From: an uncultured bacterium
GTDB taxonomy: Bacteria; Elusimicrobiota; Elusimicrobia; Elusimicrobiales; Elusimicrobiaceae
Reading direction: 5' to 3'
DNA: 64,000 nucleotides
NCBI GenBank assembly: GCA_949291545.1
Contig: CASEWB010000007.1
Span: forward strand, 179,271-243,270
The first letter of the stretch is position 1; each line of letters opens with the position of its first letter. Positions 52,401-61,476 of this stretch are shown here, one piece after another. The notes beneath the pieces were generated by a model. That model made no database searches and was not told the DNA's origin. It saw nothing but the letters and a program-made list of their open reading frames with translations. Position numbers and translations under genes: made by a program.

Positions 52401-55065
52401 GGCGCGCATTTCGGTTCAGTCCCCGTATGAAAAAGCCCTCGCCTTGGTGACGGTAGAGCGCGAAGGCATTTTGGACGCGTGGGTAACGCCTATTAAAGGC
52501 GGGGCCGATTATGTAGAAGTGCCGGTCAAGCCTTCTTATTTGCCTAACGTCTACGTCAGCGTAACGCTGGTGCGCGGCCGCACGGCCGACCCGGTGGACG
52601 AAAAAGGACTGGATTTGGGCAAACCCCAAGGCAAAGTGGGGTATGTCAATTTGAACATTGTGCCTGATTCCAAAAAAATGGAACCGGTCATAAAGCCCAA
52701 TAAAGAAAAATACCAACCGGGCGAAGAAGTAACCCTTAAAATTACGGCTAAGCCCAACGCCAAGAACACCCCGGCCGAAGTGGTGGTAATGGTGGTGGAC
52801 GAAGGCGTGCTGGCGTTGAGCGATTACAAAACGCCGGATTTGTTTAGCGCATTTTACGGTTCGCGCCCCGTGTCCGTATTTACGATGGATAACCGCGTGT
52901 ATGTGGTGGGGCAGCGCAACTTTGGCGAAAAAGGCGAAAACCGCGGCGGCGGCGGCTCGGCCGACGCAAAACTGGGTGGGGTGGATTTACGCTCCAACTT
53001 TGTATTTACGCCGTACTTCAACGCGGCTGTAACGACCGATAAAAAAGGCCGCGCCGAAGTGAAATTTAAACTGCCCGACAACCTGACCAAATTCCGCATT
53101 ATGGCCGTAGCTATGACGGCGGACGAATTTGGCTCGGCGGAAACGTTTGTACAGGTTTCCAAACCGGTGATGGTTACCTCCAACCTGCCGCGCTTTGCGC
53201 GCAAAGGGGATAAATTCTCCTGCGGGGCGGTGGTGTACAATTACGAAGACAAAAAAGGCGATATGGAAGTAACCGCCCGTGCGGAAGGAGCTGTAAAGCT
53301 GTCCGGCCCGCAGACTCAAACGGTGAATGTGCCCTTGGGCGCGGCGCGGGAAGTGACGTGGGCGTGCGAAGCCGTGCAGGACGGTACGGCGCGCGTAGCG
53401 TTTAGCGTAAAAGGCAAAAAAGATTCCGACGGCGTACAAACCGAGCTGACGGTATCGCCGGTGGAAAAACCGCAGACGCTTGCACTGTATGCGGCTACGG
53501 ACGGCACGCAGGAAGAACTGCTGGATAAACCCGGCAATTTGAATCATTCTGCCGATAACCGCATTACGCTTTCGCTGGCTTCTACGGCACTGTTAAACCT
53601 CAAAGGCTCTATGGTGTATTTAATGACGTATCCGTACGACTGCCTGGAACAGAAAATGTCCAAAATTCTGCCGGTGGTAACGGGTGCGCAGCTGGTGGAA
53701 GATTTTAAACTGGGCGATATGGCCGAGTTGAAACCCCAAGTGCAGGAAATTTTGGACTTAATAACGGATTACCAATCCGCCGCCGGCGGGTTTGGGTATT
53801 GGAAAAATTCCCAGCCCGACCCGTATGTAACGGCCTACGCGCTGGAAGTGAATTATCTGGCCAAGCAGGCGGGTTATACGGTGCAGGATAAAGCGCTCGA
53901 AAAAGCCGCCCAATGGCTGGAAGGTGCATTTTCTAACAAAGTTCAAAAGGCCTATGCGTATTCGTCGTTGGAAACGGACACGGCCCGCGCGTATGCGGTG
54001 TATGTGCTGTCGCTCTACGGCAAGAATATGCAAAGTGCGTTTAACAACCTCTATGGCAAAGTAGGTTCTCTGCCGCTTCCGGCCCAAACTTATTTGTTAA
54101 AGGCGGCCCAAGCGGGGGGAAACACGGCGCAAGTAAAAGCAAAAATTGCGCAAGGTATTTTAAACCACATTGCCTATACGCCCCAAGCGGCCTATTTTGA
54201 TACGCCCGCCCAAATGCCTTGGCTGCATATGGACAATATAAAAGGGACCGCCTTGGCGTTGGACGCTTTGTTGTACGCTGGGCAGCCGTTTGCGGACGGT
54301 TTCAAAACGGCTTCGTGGCTGCTTTCCCAGTTAAATGCCGAAGGGCACTGGAACAACACCAGTGTCAATGCGGCGGTGTTTACGGCGTTAAATACCTACT
54401 ATCGCACGGCCGAAAGTACCGAGCCGGATTATGCGGCTTCCGCCAAACTGGGTGCGAAAGACCTGCTGTCGGCCTCGTTCAAAGGCAGAACGGTGGATAA
54501 TCCGTCCGCCTCTGTCCCGTTTGCCGACGTGTATGGCGATGGTACCGAAGCGCGCGTGACGTTTGCCAAAGAAGGCGCCGGTACGCTGTATTATACGTTG
54601 GGCCAGGTGTATGAGCCGCGCTCGTACGAAAAACCGGTGGACGCCGGATTTACGGTGTCGCGCGAAATTACCACGCTGGACGGAAAACCGGTAACGGAGA
54701 TTGTGGCGGGCGAACGTTACAAAGTGACGCTGCACGTCAAAAATGCGGCCTCCCGGTACTTTGTAGTGGTGGAAGATTTCATTCCTGCCGGGTTTGAAAT
54801 TATTAACACGTCCCTGGCCACCGAATCGCAGGAACAAGCTGCTGCCTTGAATAAAGACGGCTACAACGGCTTTGAACGCGACGAAAAATACGACGACCGC
54901 ATTGCCGCATTTGCCGATTATCTGCCCGCGGGGGAACACACCTATTCCTACTTGGTGTCGGCCTCGGTGGCGGGTACGTTTGCTTACCCGAGCTTGTGGG
55001 CCAGCCAGATGTATGAACCGGCGGTGTTTGGCCGCAACGCGACGGAAACACTCGTTATCAAATAA
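49414..55065 (+). CDS. Bacterial alpha-2-macroglobulin with thioester site
   Basis: About 1883 residues, a periplasmic protease trap. A signal peptide (AASFLLAAGSLLAAPALKVL) precedes Ig-like MG domains (for example GQLTYTGRQAVNITFNQPVV and FADRGIYRPGETMYIKGVSR), a bait-containing region with VVVMVVDEGVLALSDYKTPD, the A2M family domain (FTPYFNAAVTTDKKGRAEVK) and the thioester motif YPYDCLEQKMS with Cys near residue 1410, followed by the alpha/alpha-toroid TED (GGFGYWKNSQPDPYVTAYAL) and a receptor-like C-terminal domain. The signal lacks a lipobox Cys, unlike E. coli YfhM, so it may be free in the periplasm. The stop shares a base with the pbpC start (TAATG). Confidence 0.95.
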   Translation: MQSNRLVVRAGAVAASFLLAAGSLLAAPALKVLSATPKGQLTYTGRQAVNITFNQPVVALGEESEFASSDCPISITPVVKGTCRYSGTQTLVFEPASDWPDSTAFTVKLKAGFKSAVSGQKLAQAYSFEFTTPRPHVSMVRPGHNEHWINLYPTLYIVFNMPVNLETINDYAELSYMVAPEPTLSEKIGLSKNKRPDVKKTVPLIIRPISPLEWEKDFSYYQKECIIAVNALDTLQKGTRYTLTLKEGLQGTRGPLGMAKAYETSFYTYPELSVLDVVKEGCLPLVPSVDFSSPVRMRELYAAATVEPASAKRQMTEQELNALGADIVDPKTGAAYFRTALSFLDLKPNQDITVTLNKSLQDIYGNALGQDYTFTITNNGYCPAVDFSGGLGVLESYLSPRLPIDLMNTPSLPVRGARFNKDNFIPFDKASSGYCAQKPLTDPTFSGNYTFKDVKDRTYKTFIDLTKFNPTAKDSIVFSQVKLTGKKYGDKGCWVSSTDNITDVGVTFKTSPEDILIWATSLQTGDPMANLAVELRDKTNKILWTGSTDMNGLARAPGWKKLDTELPSWGQPEIYAFVSSAGGDAVVSSLWNQGLEPWRFNLSYDYDPQQEYVRSILFADRGIYRPGETMYIKGVSRMMQDGAWRLPDIVRGTVTISDARGEEVFKQDVTVSSAMGTFNLQYNIPKNAFTGRWGVRFTPTVKTAQNVDYAYYSFDVEAVKQADFKVNLRAEGENYLSGQEASFAASAQYNFGSPLAEAKAQWTLRREMAWFEPKGFEGYTFTPYFLRENEYKDNGKLLLNSSGTLDAKGAISFSARMPSVSFPTNVYAELGVQSPARQELFARTSVTVHPASFYLGSKLLSERVELGEPVRAEIVAVTPEGKRTQAAVTAQIRKEQWFSIRKTGLSGRLEWVSEKKVTELPAQTLKVGEKGAVLSFDPQESGSYYVTLTSQDEQGRKVVGGFDVFVYGEGQAYWKKTDDDLLVLTADKNEYKPGKTARISVQSPYEKALALVTVEREGILDAWVTPIKGGADYVEVPVKPSYLPNVYVSVTLVRGRTADPVDEKGLDLGKPQGKVGYVNLNIVPDSKKMEPVIKPNKEKYQPGEEVTLKITAKPNAKNTPAEVVVMVVDEGVLALSDYKTPDLFSAFYGSRPVSVFTMDNRVYVVGQRNFGEKGENRGGGGSADAKLGGVDLRSNFVFTPYFNAAVTTDKKGRAEVKFKLPDNLTKFRIMAVAMTADEFGSAETFVQVSKPVMVTSNLPRFARKGDKFSCGAVVYNYEDKKGDMEVTARAEGAVKLSGPQTQTVNVPLGAAREVTWACEAVQDGTARVAFSVKGKKDSDGVQTELTVSPVEKPQTLALYAATDGTQEELLDKPGNLNHSADNRITLSLASTALLNLKGSMVYLMTYPYDCLEQKMSKILPVVTGAQLVEDFKLGDMAELKPQVQEILDLITDYQSAAGGFGYWKNSQPDPYVTAYALEVNYLAKQAGYTVQDKALEKAAQWLEGAFSNKVQKAYAYSSLETDTARAYAVYVLSLYGKNMQSAFNNLYGKVGSLPLPAQTYLLKAAQAGGNTAQVKAKIAQGILNHIAYTPQAAYFDTPAQMPWLHMDNIKGTALALDALLYAGQPFADGFKTASWLLSQLNAEGHWNNTSVNAAVFTALNTYYRTAESTEPDYAASAKLGAKDLLSASFKGRTVDNPSASVPFADVYGDGTEARVTFAKEGAGTLYYTLGQVYEPRSYEKPVDAGFTVSREITTLDGKPVTEIVAGERYKVTLHVKNAASRYFVVVEDFIPAGFEIINTSLATESQEQAAALNKDGYNGFERDEKYDDRIAAFADYLPAGEHTYSYLVSASVAGTFAYPSLWASQMYEPAVFGRNATETLVIK

Positions 55066-57176
55066 TGAAAAAAGTTTGGACGGTGCTTTTTACTCTGCTT
55101 CTTCCCTGCCTGTTACTAGGCGGGGAAGAAGCGTTTTTATTGTCGCCTTCCAAACAAATTTACGACCGTTCCGGCGTGCCTATGCGGGGGTTCTTATCGG
55201 AAAATAACACCTACTATTTGCCGGTGCCGTTGGGGGAAATTTCCCCCTGGCTGATTGCCGCCACCTTGGCGGCGGAGGACAAGCGGTTTTTCTCGCACCC
55301 GGGGGTGGACGTAAAAGCCATTTTGCGCGCCGCTTGGCAGAATGCCTCGGGCGGGGAGATTGTATCCGGTGCGTCCACCATCACCCAACAGTTGGCCCGC
55401 GCGCTGGAGCCGCGCCCGCGCACGTTGTGGGGCAAAGCCAAAGAAGCCTATAATGCGCTGGCTTTGGAACGGAAATTGACAAAGGAAGAAATCCTGGAGG
55501 ATTATTTTAACCTGCTGGAGCTAGGCAATTTGACGCAGGGAGTGGAGGCGGCCAGCCGGTTTTATTTTAATGTGCCGGCGGCGGAACTTTCGTTGTCCCA
55601 GGCGGCTTTTTTGGCGGGGCTGATTAAATCGCCCACTTACTACAATCCGCTTAAACACTTTTCGCGTGCCCTTAAACGGCGCGATTGGGTGCTAAAGCGT
55701 ATGTTGGAAAATGAATTTATCGACCAAGAAATGTACCAAATGGCGCTGGCTGAAAAGTTGGAACTCAAATCCGCTTCCCGCCCGTTTGATGCGCCCCATT
55801 TTACACGTTTTCTTTATCCTTTGCTGCCCAAAGACGCCAAAGACGTCTATTCCACCCTGGACCGCGATTTGCAGCTGTATGCCGAACAGCTGGTAAAAAA
55901 TTACATTTCCCACTTGCAGGAAGAAAACGTCACTAATGCGGCGGTGGTAGTAGTAGACAATGCCACCGGGGGAATTTTGGCCTATGTCGGCTCGGCCGAT
56001 TTTTATAACGAAAAAACAAACGGACAGGTGGACGGCGCGCGCGCCCTGCGCCAGCCGGGTTCGGCCTTAAAACCGTTTGTGTACGGCCTAGCGTTTGAAA
56101 GCGGCCTCTTAACGCCAGCTTCGCTCCTGTCGGACGAAGACACCTTTTTTGAAGGCGGCTTCCGCCCCCGCAACTATGACGAAAATTATCACGGTTTTGT
56201 GTCGGCCCGCTCCGCCCTTGCGTGTTCCTACAATATTCCCGCCGTCAAAGCGGCCGAAAAAACAGGCGCCACCGATTTGCTGGCGCTGTTGCGCCGTGCC
56301 GGGCTGACAAGTTTGGAAAAACCGGCCGATTTTTATGGCCTGGGGCTGGCCTTGGGCAATGGCGAAGTGCGCCTGTTGGATTTAACCAATGCGTATGCCG
56401 CGCTGGCGCGGGGGGGAATTTATAAACCGCTTTTGGTAGCGCGAGACCCGGTGATACAGCTGCCGGGGCGCGAAACGCGGGTATTTTCCGAGCAAACGGC
56501 TTATTTGGTGACGGATATCCTGGCGGATAATAACGCACGAGCCCCGGCGTTTGGGCTCAATTCGCCCCTTTCCGTGCCTTTTGCTTTGGCGGCTAAGACG
56601 GGTACGTCTAAAGATTATAAAGATAATTTTACGATGGCTTATACGCCGCGCTGGACCATTGGCGTATGGGTGGGCAATTTTGACGCTACCCCTATGCAAA
56701 AAATTTCCGGGGTAACGGGCGCCGGCCCCATTATGCACGATTTGGCGGTTTATTTGGAGCGTAAATATCCGTCCACTCCTTTTTCTGTACCCGAAGGCGT
56801 GCAACGCGCGTTGGTGTGCACCCAAAGCGGGCTTTTGGCCGGGGAACGGTGCACGCATACGAAGGAAGAAGTTTTTGATAAGCGCCATCTGCCCGCTGTG
56901 TGCGATGGAACCCATACCGCGGCCCCGCAGGCATTAAAAATTCTTTCCCCTGAACCCGGGGACGTATATAAGATAGACCCTTCTGTTCCGTTGGCCTCGC
57001 AAGCAGCCAAGTTTACGGCGCTCTGCCCGGAAGCTAAGTGCACTTGGAAGTTGGACGGGAAAAAGCGCCCCTCCGTCGGCTGTGAAGATTGGTGGACCCT
57101 TACGCCGGGCAAACACCACTTGAGCGTATCTTGCGCCGGCCAAACGGACGAGGTTTATTTCGAAGTGCTGCCCTAG
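55065..57176 (+). CDS. pbpC: Penicillin-binding protein 1C
   Basis: A 703-residue bifunctional peptidoglycan synthase-type protein anchored by an N-terminal hydrophobic segment. Glycosyltransferase (GT51) motifs: AAEDKRFFSHPGVDVKAILR, GASTITQQLARAL, RKLTKEEILEDYFNLLELGN. Transpeptidase motifs: QPGSALKPFVYG (SxxK), ALACSYNIPA (SxN) and AAKTGTSKDYKDN (KTGT). The C-terminal 90 residues (ILSPEPGDVYKIDPSVPLAS to the end) are the BiPBP_C domain specific to PBP1C. It is coupled to the alpha-2-macroglobulin gene, the classic pair thought to guard and repair the wall after outer-membrane breach. Confidence 0.96.
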   Translation: MKKVWTVLFTLLLPCLLLGGEEAFLLSPSKQIYDRSGVPMRGFLSENNTYYLPVPLGEISPWLIAATLAAEDKRFFSHPGVDVKAILRAAWQNASGGEIVSGASTITQQLARALEPRPRTLWGKAKEAYNALALERKLTKEEILEDYFNLLELGNLTQGVEAASRFYFNVPAAELSLSQAAFLAGLIKSPTYYNPLKHFSRALKRRDWVLKRMLENEFIDQEMYQMALAEKLELKSASRPFDAPHFTRFLYPLLPKDAKDVYSTLDRDLQLYAEQLVKNYISHLQEENVTNAAVVVVDNATGGILAYVGSADFYNEKTNGQVDGARALRQPGSALKPFVYGLAFESGLLTPASLLSDEDTFFEGGFRPRNYDENYHGFVSARSALACSYNIPAVKAAEKTGATDLLALLRRAGLTSLEKPADFYGLGLALGNGEVRLLDLTNAYAALARGGIYKPLLVARDPVIQLPGRETRVFSEQTAYLVTDILADNNARAPAFGLNSPLSVPFALAAKTGTSKDYKDNFTMAYTPRWTIGVWVGNFDATPMQKISGVTGAGPIMHDLAVYLERKYPSTPFSVPEGVQRALVCTQSGLLAGERCTHTKEEVFDKRHLPAVCDGTHTAAPQALKILSPEPGDVYKIDPSVPLASQAAKFTALCPEAKCTWKLDGKKRPSVGCEDWWTLTPGKHHLSVSCAGQTDEVYFEVLP

Positions 57177-57201
57177 CCGGTTTCTTTAGTAACCCTAAAA
57201 A

Positions 57202-57231
57202 AACCCGGTTTTCCGTTTGGAAAACCGGGTT
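57202..57231. terminator. Bidirectional terminator between pbpC and MATE genes
   Basis: AACCCGGTTTTCC-GTTT-GGAAAACCGGGTT perfect stem between convergent genes, A-rich on the left. Confidence 0.85.
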
Positions 57232-57251
57232 AAATTGTTTATGGCTGTCCA

Positions 57252-58652
57252 TCAGACGGCGGCCTTTTGGGGCGCGGGCCGCTTGCTAAAAAAGAAGTTC
57301 TGCCCGTGCTTGTGGAAAAAGTCCGAAATCATTTTGACGGCGATGGACGTGGAAATAGCATCGGCAAACACCGGCGCCAAAAACACTCCCGTAAGCCCCC
57401 AAAAAAGAGGCAAAATCAGTACCAGCGGAATGACCAGCAGTACTTGGCGGGACAAACTTAAAAACGCCGCCTTTAAAGGCTTGTTGATGGCCTGGAAAAA
57501 GCTGGTAGTCAGTACTTGGATGGGGATAATAGGCAACAAGATGTTAAACAAGCGTATGACGCGGGAAGCTAAATCCACCAAAGCGGTATCGTTGGCGCTG
57601 AAAGCCGAAGCAATCGGGCGGGCAAACACTTCCAGCAGGATAAACCCAATGGTTGTAATAATTCCGCCCCAGCGCATGGCCATTTTAAGCGTTTGGATAG
57701 CGGTGGAGTATTTGCGCGCTCCGTGGTTGTAGCCAATAAGCGGCTGGGCCCCCTGCGAAATGCCGATAAGCGGCATCATGACCAGGGTGTTGACGCTGAC
57801 GGCAATTCCTACCGCCGATATAGCGATATTGCCGCCGTATTTTAACAAGGAATGGTTTAAAATAATGTTTAGCGTGCTGGAGGCCAACTGAAACGCAAAT
57901 TGCGAAAAGCCAATGGCCATACTGTTTAGGGCAATATGCCATTTGAGGCGGAAATATTTCCAGCGCAGGCGGTAAAAACTGCGTTGCCCCGTAAAGAAAA
58001 GCATAATCCAGGTGAACGAAATTACCTGCCCCGTAACCGTGGCCGCCGCCGCCCCTTGAATGCCCCAGTGAAAGACAAAAATGTAAATCGGGCCTAAGGC
58101 AATGTTGATAAACGCCCCGATAAATTGCGTGCCCATGGCGGTTTTGGGGTGGCCAGAGGAGCGGATAAAGTTGTTCATACCTACGCCAATGGCAAACAAA
58201 AAGTAGCCCGGCAGTACCACGGTGGCATAAGCGCGCGCGTATGGGAGCACTTCACTATCGGCACCCAGAAAGCCTAAAAACGGGTCCAAAAACAGGTAAC
58301 TCAGCAGGGTAATCAGGCCGGACGTAAGGGCCAGCAACACAAAGGCGTTCCCCAAAATCAGTTGGGCTTCTTCTTCCTTCTTTTCGCCCAAGCGGATAGA
58401 AAACAAAGCATTTGCCCCCACGCCGATTAAAGCGCTAAAACCCATATAGATAAGCCCCAGCGGAAACAAAATCGTAATACCTGCCAGGCCATTTGCGCCC
58501 ACGTCCTGCCCTACATAAATACGGGAAATAATGTTATATATTGCGTTGACGAACATGCCTGCCACGGCAGGAGCGGAAAATTTAATAAGCAATTGGGAAA
58601 TAGTTTTTGCTTTAAACGGATTTTTTTCAGCAATAGATACAGCCGTTGCCAT
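57252..58652 (-). CDS. MATE-family multidrug / cation antiporter
   Basis: A 466-residue efflux protein with twelve hydrophobic segments in two homologous halves. The N-terminus KTISQLLIKFSAPAVAGMFV followed by NAIYNIISRIYVGQDVGANG is a typical MatE opening, and the second half opens WHIALNSMAIGFSQFAFQLA. The sequence SQGAQPLIGYNHGARKYSTA is the MATE family signature. It exports drugs or metabolites using sodium or proton gradients; the substrate is unknown. The ATG at 58652 has AGAGG at ten bases; an in-frame GTG at 58670 is less likely. Confidence 0.9.
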   Translation of the reverse strand: MATAVSIAEKNPFKAKTISQLLIKFSAPAVAGMFVNAIYNIISRIYVGQDVGANGLAGITILFPLGLIYMGFSALIGVGANALFSIRLGEKKEEEAQLILGNAFVLLALTSGLITLLSYLFLDPFLGFLGADSEVLPYARAYATVVLPGYFLFAIGVGMNNFIRSSGHPKTAMGTQFIGAFINIALGPIYIFVFHWGIQGAAAATVTGQVISFTWIMLFFTGQRSFYRLRWKYFRLKWHIALNSMAIGFSQFAFQLASSTLNIILNHSLLKYGGNIAISAVGIAVSVNTLVMMPLIGISQGAQPLIGYNHGARKYSTAIQTLKMAMRWGGIITTIGFILLEVFARPIASAFSANDTALVDLASRVIRLFNILLPIIPIQVLTTSFFQAINKPLKAAFLSLSRQVLLVIPLVLILPLFWGLTGVFLAPVFADAISTSIAVKMISDFFHKHGQNFFFSKRPAPQKAAV

Positions 58653-58763
58653 AAACAGATAACCTCTCACCTTATAAAGCCGCCCTCAAAAAAGGGCGAC
58701 TCTTATATTTTACAAAATACCGCACCTTTCCCGAGGAAATAAAAATTTCACTTAGGCAAAAAA

Positions 58764-58787
58764 ATCCCGGCGGGGTTTCCGCCGGGT
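58764..58787 (-). terminator. Terminator of the MORN/YwqK-like gene
   Basis: ATCCCGGCGG and CCGCCGGGT hairpin, followed on the minus strand by TTTTTTTGCC. Confidence 0.82.
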
Positions 58788-58807
58788 ATATCGTCAGAAA
58801 AGATATT

Positions 58808-59479
58808 TTAGTGCACTTTTTTAAGTGTTAAAATACCGTCTTCAAAGAACCATTCTTCAATCAGTTCGCCCGTTTCACTGAATTTTTTGGTTACGCCGTG
58901 GGGCTTGCCGTCTTTGTGGGGGGAAATAAGCGCAATGGTGCCGTTGGGGTGATAGATAATTTTATCGCCTACGATTTTGTCGTTTTTATAGGTGCATTCG
59001 GAGCGCAAATCCCCGTCGGGCGTATAGACTTTGCACACCCCGTTTAAATAGCCTTTTTTAAATTCGGCCGTTTCAAGCACTTTGCCGTCCGGGTAGTATT
59101 TTACTTGTTTGCCGTCTTGGATATCGTCCACATACGAAAATTCTTTATACAGCCGGCCCGTCGGGTGGAACACGCGCGCCTTGCCTTGAAGCATGCCGTT
59201 TTCGTAATATTTTTCAATACTTACTTTGCCGTTGTCAAAATAAATCTTGCACGCACCGTTGCGCTGGCCGTTTTTGAATTCGCATTGAAAATACACTTTG
59301 CCGTTTTCAAAAAATTCTTTAACCGTGCCGTCCGGCATAGTACCGGAGTGCTTTTCAATATCCAGGTTTTTATCAAGCGTTTCGGAATAGACTTCTTTCC
59401 CGTCGATATAATAGGTGCGGACGAACCCTATGTGGAGCGGATCATTCAAGCTGGTTGTTTTTCTGACGATGTCTGCCAT
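58808..59479 (-). CDS. MORN-2/YwqK-type repeat protein
   Basis: About 223 residues made of seven or eight repeats of 20-24 residues with the pattern G-x-x-K-x-Y/F-x-x-N/D-G-K, for example DGTVKEFFENGKVYFQCEFK, GACKIYFDNGKVSIEKYYEN and DGKQVKYYPDGKVLETAEFK. These form the MORN_2 / toxin-antitoxin YwqK antitoxin fold. No signal peptide is present, so it is probably cytoplasmic. No toxin gene is adjacent, so the antitoxin label should not be taken literally. GGAGGAG precedes the ATG at 59479, four bases after the stop of the flavoprotein gene, so the two are co-transcribed. Confidence 0.85.
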   Translation of the reverse strand: MADIVRKTTSLNDPLHIGFVRTYYIDGKEVYSETLDKNLDIEKHSGTMPDGTVKEFFENGKVYFQCEFKNGQRNGACKIYFDNGKVSIEKYYENGMLQGKARVFHPTGRLYKEFSYVDDIQDGKQVKYYPDGKVLETAEFKKGYLNGVCKVYTPDGDLRSECTYKNDKIVGDKIIYHPNGTIALISPHKDGKPHGVTKKFSETGELIEEWFFEDGILTLKKVH

Positions 59480-59483
59480 ACGT

Positions 59484-60710
59484 TTATTTCTCCTCCGGCA
59501 TTCCCTGTGCTGCGGCAAAGCCCGAAGCCCAGGCAAAATGCAAATTAAATCCGCCGCTTTTGCCGTCTACATCCAACAATTCCCCCGTCAGATACAGGCC
59601 CGGACATTTAAGCGACTCAAATGTATTATAGTTTATTTCTTGCGTATTTACACCCCCTGTTGCCGCCATGGCTTCGTTCCACGGGCGCACGCCGGTGGCC
59701 GTAAGCGGCCAGGCGCAAGGCGTTTGCACCAGTCTTTGGCGCGTGTTGGGGGTTTGGTCTTGCATAGGAATATTTTTGCGCAAACCAATAAAATCAATCA
59801 GCAAATTGGATACGCTTTCGTGCAGAATGCCGGCTAAAAAGTCCTTCGGCCGGCGGGTAGCGTAGGCCTTTAAGCGTTGTTCCAAAAACGCTTGGGGGTT
59901 TGGTAATTGCGGGAAAAAATTCATTGTCAAAGCCACATTCCCCTTAGTCAAAGCGCGCGATACGGCGGAACTAATGTTTAAAGCCGCCGGCCCGTTTAAG
60001 CCGTAATGGGTAAATAAGACTTCTCCTTCGGCTTGGTCTAGCCGTGTGTCGTTTTGGCGGGCTTCCAAGCGCACTTGGCAGCGTACACCCGTAAGGCGCG
60101 CCAGGGAAGTTTCTTTAATGCAAAGGGCGCTTAAGGCCGGGTGCGGCGTGATAAGCGTATGCCCAAGCGCGCGGGCCAGCTCGTAACCGCTTTGTGTGCC
60201 GCCAATTTGCGGGTAGGCGCACGAGCCGCAGGCCAATACCAGTTTTTTGGCTTGAAAGGAGCGCCCGTCGGCGGTAGTTACGGTGAAAGTTTTGCCGCGT
60301 TTGACGCGCACGGCCGGGCAGGAACAGAGCAGTTCCGCGCCGGCTTCGGCCACGGCCAATTTCAGCGGCTCGGCCACGGCGGTAGACTTGCCGGTGGAGG
60401 GAAACACCCGCCCCAGTTCTTCTTCGGTGGTTAGCACACCCAACCGGGAAAAATAATCCAAGCAGTGGCGAAAAGAAAATTTATCCAAAGTTTTGGCAAT
60501 CAGTTCTGCCGGTGCATGATAATAGGCCGGCGCCACATAAGCATTTGTCAAGTTGCAGCGGCCATTGCCGCTTGCCAAAATTTTGCGTGCAGGCTGGGGT
60601 TCCTTTTCCAAGACCAATGTTTTGCGTCTGGCGCGCGCACATTCCAGCGCGCATACCAGCCCGCTGGCTCCGGCACCAATGATAATTACGTCGTAAAGAG
60701 GGGAAGTCAT
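59484..60710 (-). CDS. HI0933/YhiN-family FAD-dependent oxidoreductase
   Basis: A 408-residue flavoprotein. The N-terminus YDVIIIGAGASGLVCALECA holds the GxGxxG dinucleotide motif, then LVLEKEPQPARKILASGNGR with CNLTNA, the hallmark of the HI0933 family. LVLACGSCAYPQIGGTQSGY and a C-terminal AATGGVNTQEINYNTFESL with GLYLTGELLDVDGKSGGFNL complete it. The reaction catalysed is not firmly known; a role in RNA modification or redox has been suggested for relatives. It begins seven bases after TACACT with no ribosome site. Confidence 0.9.
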   Translation of the reverse strand: MTSPLYDVIIIGAGASGLVCALECARARRKTLVLEKEPQPARKILASGNGRCNLTNAYVAPAYYHAPAELIAKTLDKFSFRHCLDYFSRLGVLTTEEELGRVFPSTGKSTAVAEPLKLAVAEAGAELLCSCPAVRVKRGKTFTVTTADGRSFQAKKLVLACGSCAYPQIGGTQSGYELARALGHTLITPHPALSALCIKETSLARLTGVRCQVRLEARQNDTRLDQAEGEVLFTHYGLNGPAALNISSAVSRALTKGNVALTMNFFPQLPNPQAFLEQRLKAYATRRPKDFLAGILHESVSNLLIDFIGLRKNIPMQDQTPNTRQRLVQTPCAWPLTATGVRPWNEAMAATGGVNTQEINYNTFESLKCPGLYLTGELLDVDGKSGGFNLHFAWASGFAAAQGMPEEK

Positions 60711-60745
60711 CGATTACAGTGTAGCAAAAAAAATCAGTTTTTGTC

Positions 60746-60778
60746 TTGACAGGTTTTTCCTTGCGGATATACTATAAT
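60746..60778 (+). promoter_or_regulatory. Promoter of the secreted low-complexity protein operon
   Basis: TTGACA (60746-60751) and TATACT (60768-60773, 16-bp spacer), overlapping TATAAT (60773-60778), followed by TAGGAGG and the ATG at 60799. It faces away from the flavoprotein promoter. Confidence 0.7.
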
Positions 60779-60798
60779 AGTAAGAAATAGGAGGTTCT

Positions 60799-61440
60799 AT
60801 GCGGATTTTAAGTATTCTTTTGTTTTTATGTTTATGTATTCCCGCGGCCGATGCCCAAACGTATCGCGCGGGAGAAGTGAACCGGGCTAATTTTGGCAGT
60901 TCGGCCCAGCAGGAAGCGTCCTCTTCTAGTGCGCCGGGGGCGAAATCTTCCATTCAAACGCGCACTTTTAGCAATTACAGCTCCCGCCAGCGCGAATGGG
61001 ATAAAGGAGTGCAAACGCAAGGCGTCCGTACCGAAACGGTAACCCCGAAAACTTTTCAAGAGCAGGTTGCCCAAACCGACAAAGCCGTAGACGCTATTGT
61101 ATCGGGCGGTGCGCGCCCGGCGGCTGCCGCCAATACGGCGGCAGATGGCAAAAAAACCGCAGCGGCTGCCCCAGCACCGGAGAAACCTGCTGCTGCCAGC
61201 ACGGATACAGCCTCCGGGGTGGAGGCGGCTAATGCGGCCGCGGCCAATGCGGCGGCTATGTCCCAAGTACAGAATTTGATGCAAAGCCTGCAGTCTTTGC
61301 AACAAGCGGCCGGAGCGGTTGGGGCAGGTGCGGCTTCTGCCGGCGGGAATGCGGCGGCGGCCAAGGCCAGCCAACAAGCAAATAATGCGGTGAGCGCCCA
61401 TTCGGCGGATATTTCGGCTTTTATGAATGCGGGCAAATAA
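60799..61440 (+). CDS. Secreted alanine-rich protein of unknown function
   Basis: A 213-residue protein with signal peptide MRILSILLFLCLCIPAADA. The mature N-terminal 80 residues are Ser/Gln/Arg-rich and polar (FGSSAQQEASSSSAPGAKSS, QTRTFSNYSSRQREWDKGVQ); the rest is mostly Ala, Gln, Asn and Gly in helical low-complexity stretches (ASGVEAANAAAANAAAMSQV onward). There are no cysteines after the signal. No family is recognised. It is followed 36 bases later by another secreted low-complexity protein, so the pair probably forms a surface or periplasmic assembly. Confidence 0.7.
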   Translation: MRILSILLFLCLCIPAADAQTYRAGEVNRANFGSSAQQEASSSSAPGAKSSIQTRTFSNYSSRQREWDKGVQTQGVRTETVTPKTFQEQVAQTDKAVDAIVSGGARPAAAANTAADGKKTAAAAPAPEKPAAASTDTASGVEAANAAAANAAAMSQVQNLMQSLQSLQQAAGAVGAGAASAGGNAAAAKASQQANNAVSAHSADISAFMNAGK

Positions 61441-61476
61441 CCTCAAAGGGGCTGGCGGCAAGGGGGATAACGTAAT

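Noticed and set aside
55194..57143. Several minus-strand ORFs of 65-180 codons inside pbpC
   Set aside because: They are shadows due to high GC at third positions; none has a ribosome site or recognisable domain.
58808..59479. Toxin-antitoxin pair based on the YwqK-like protein
   Set aside because: The neighbour is a flavoprotein of the HI0933 family, and no LXG-type or other toxin gene is adjacent.
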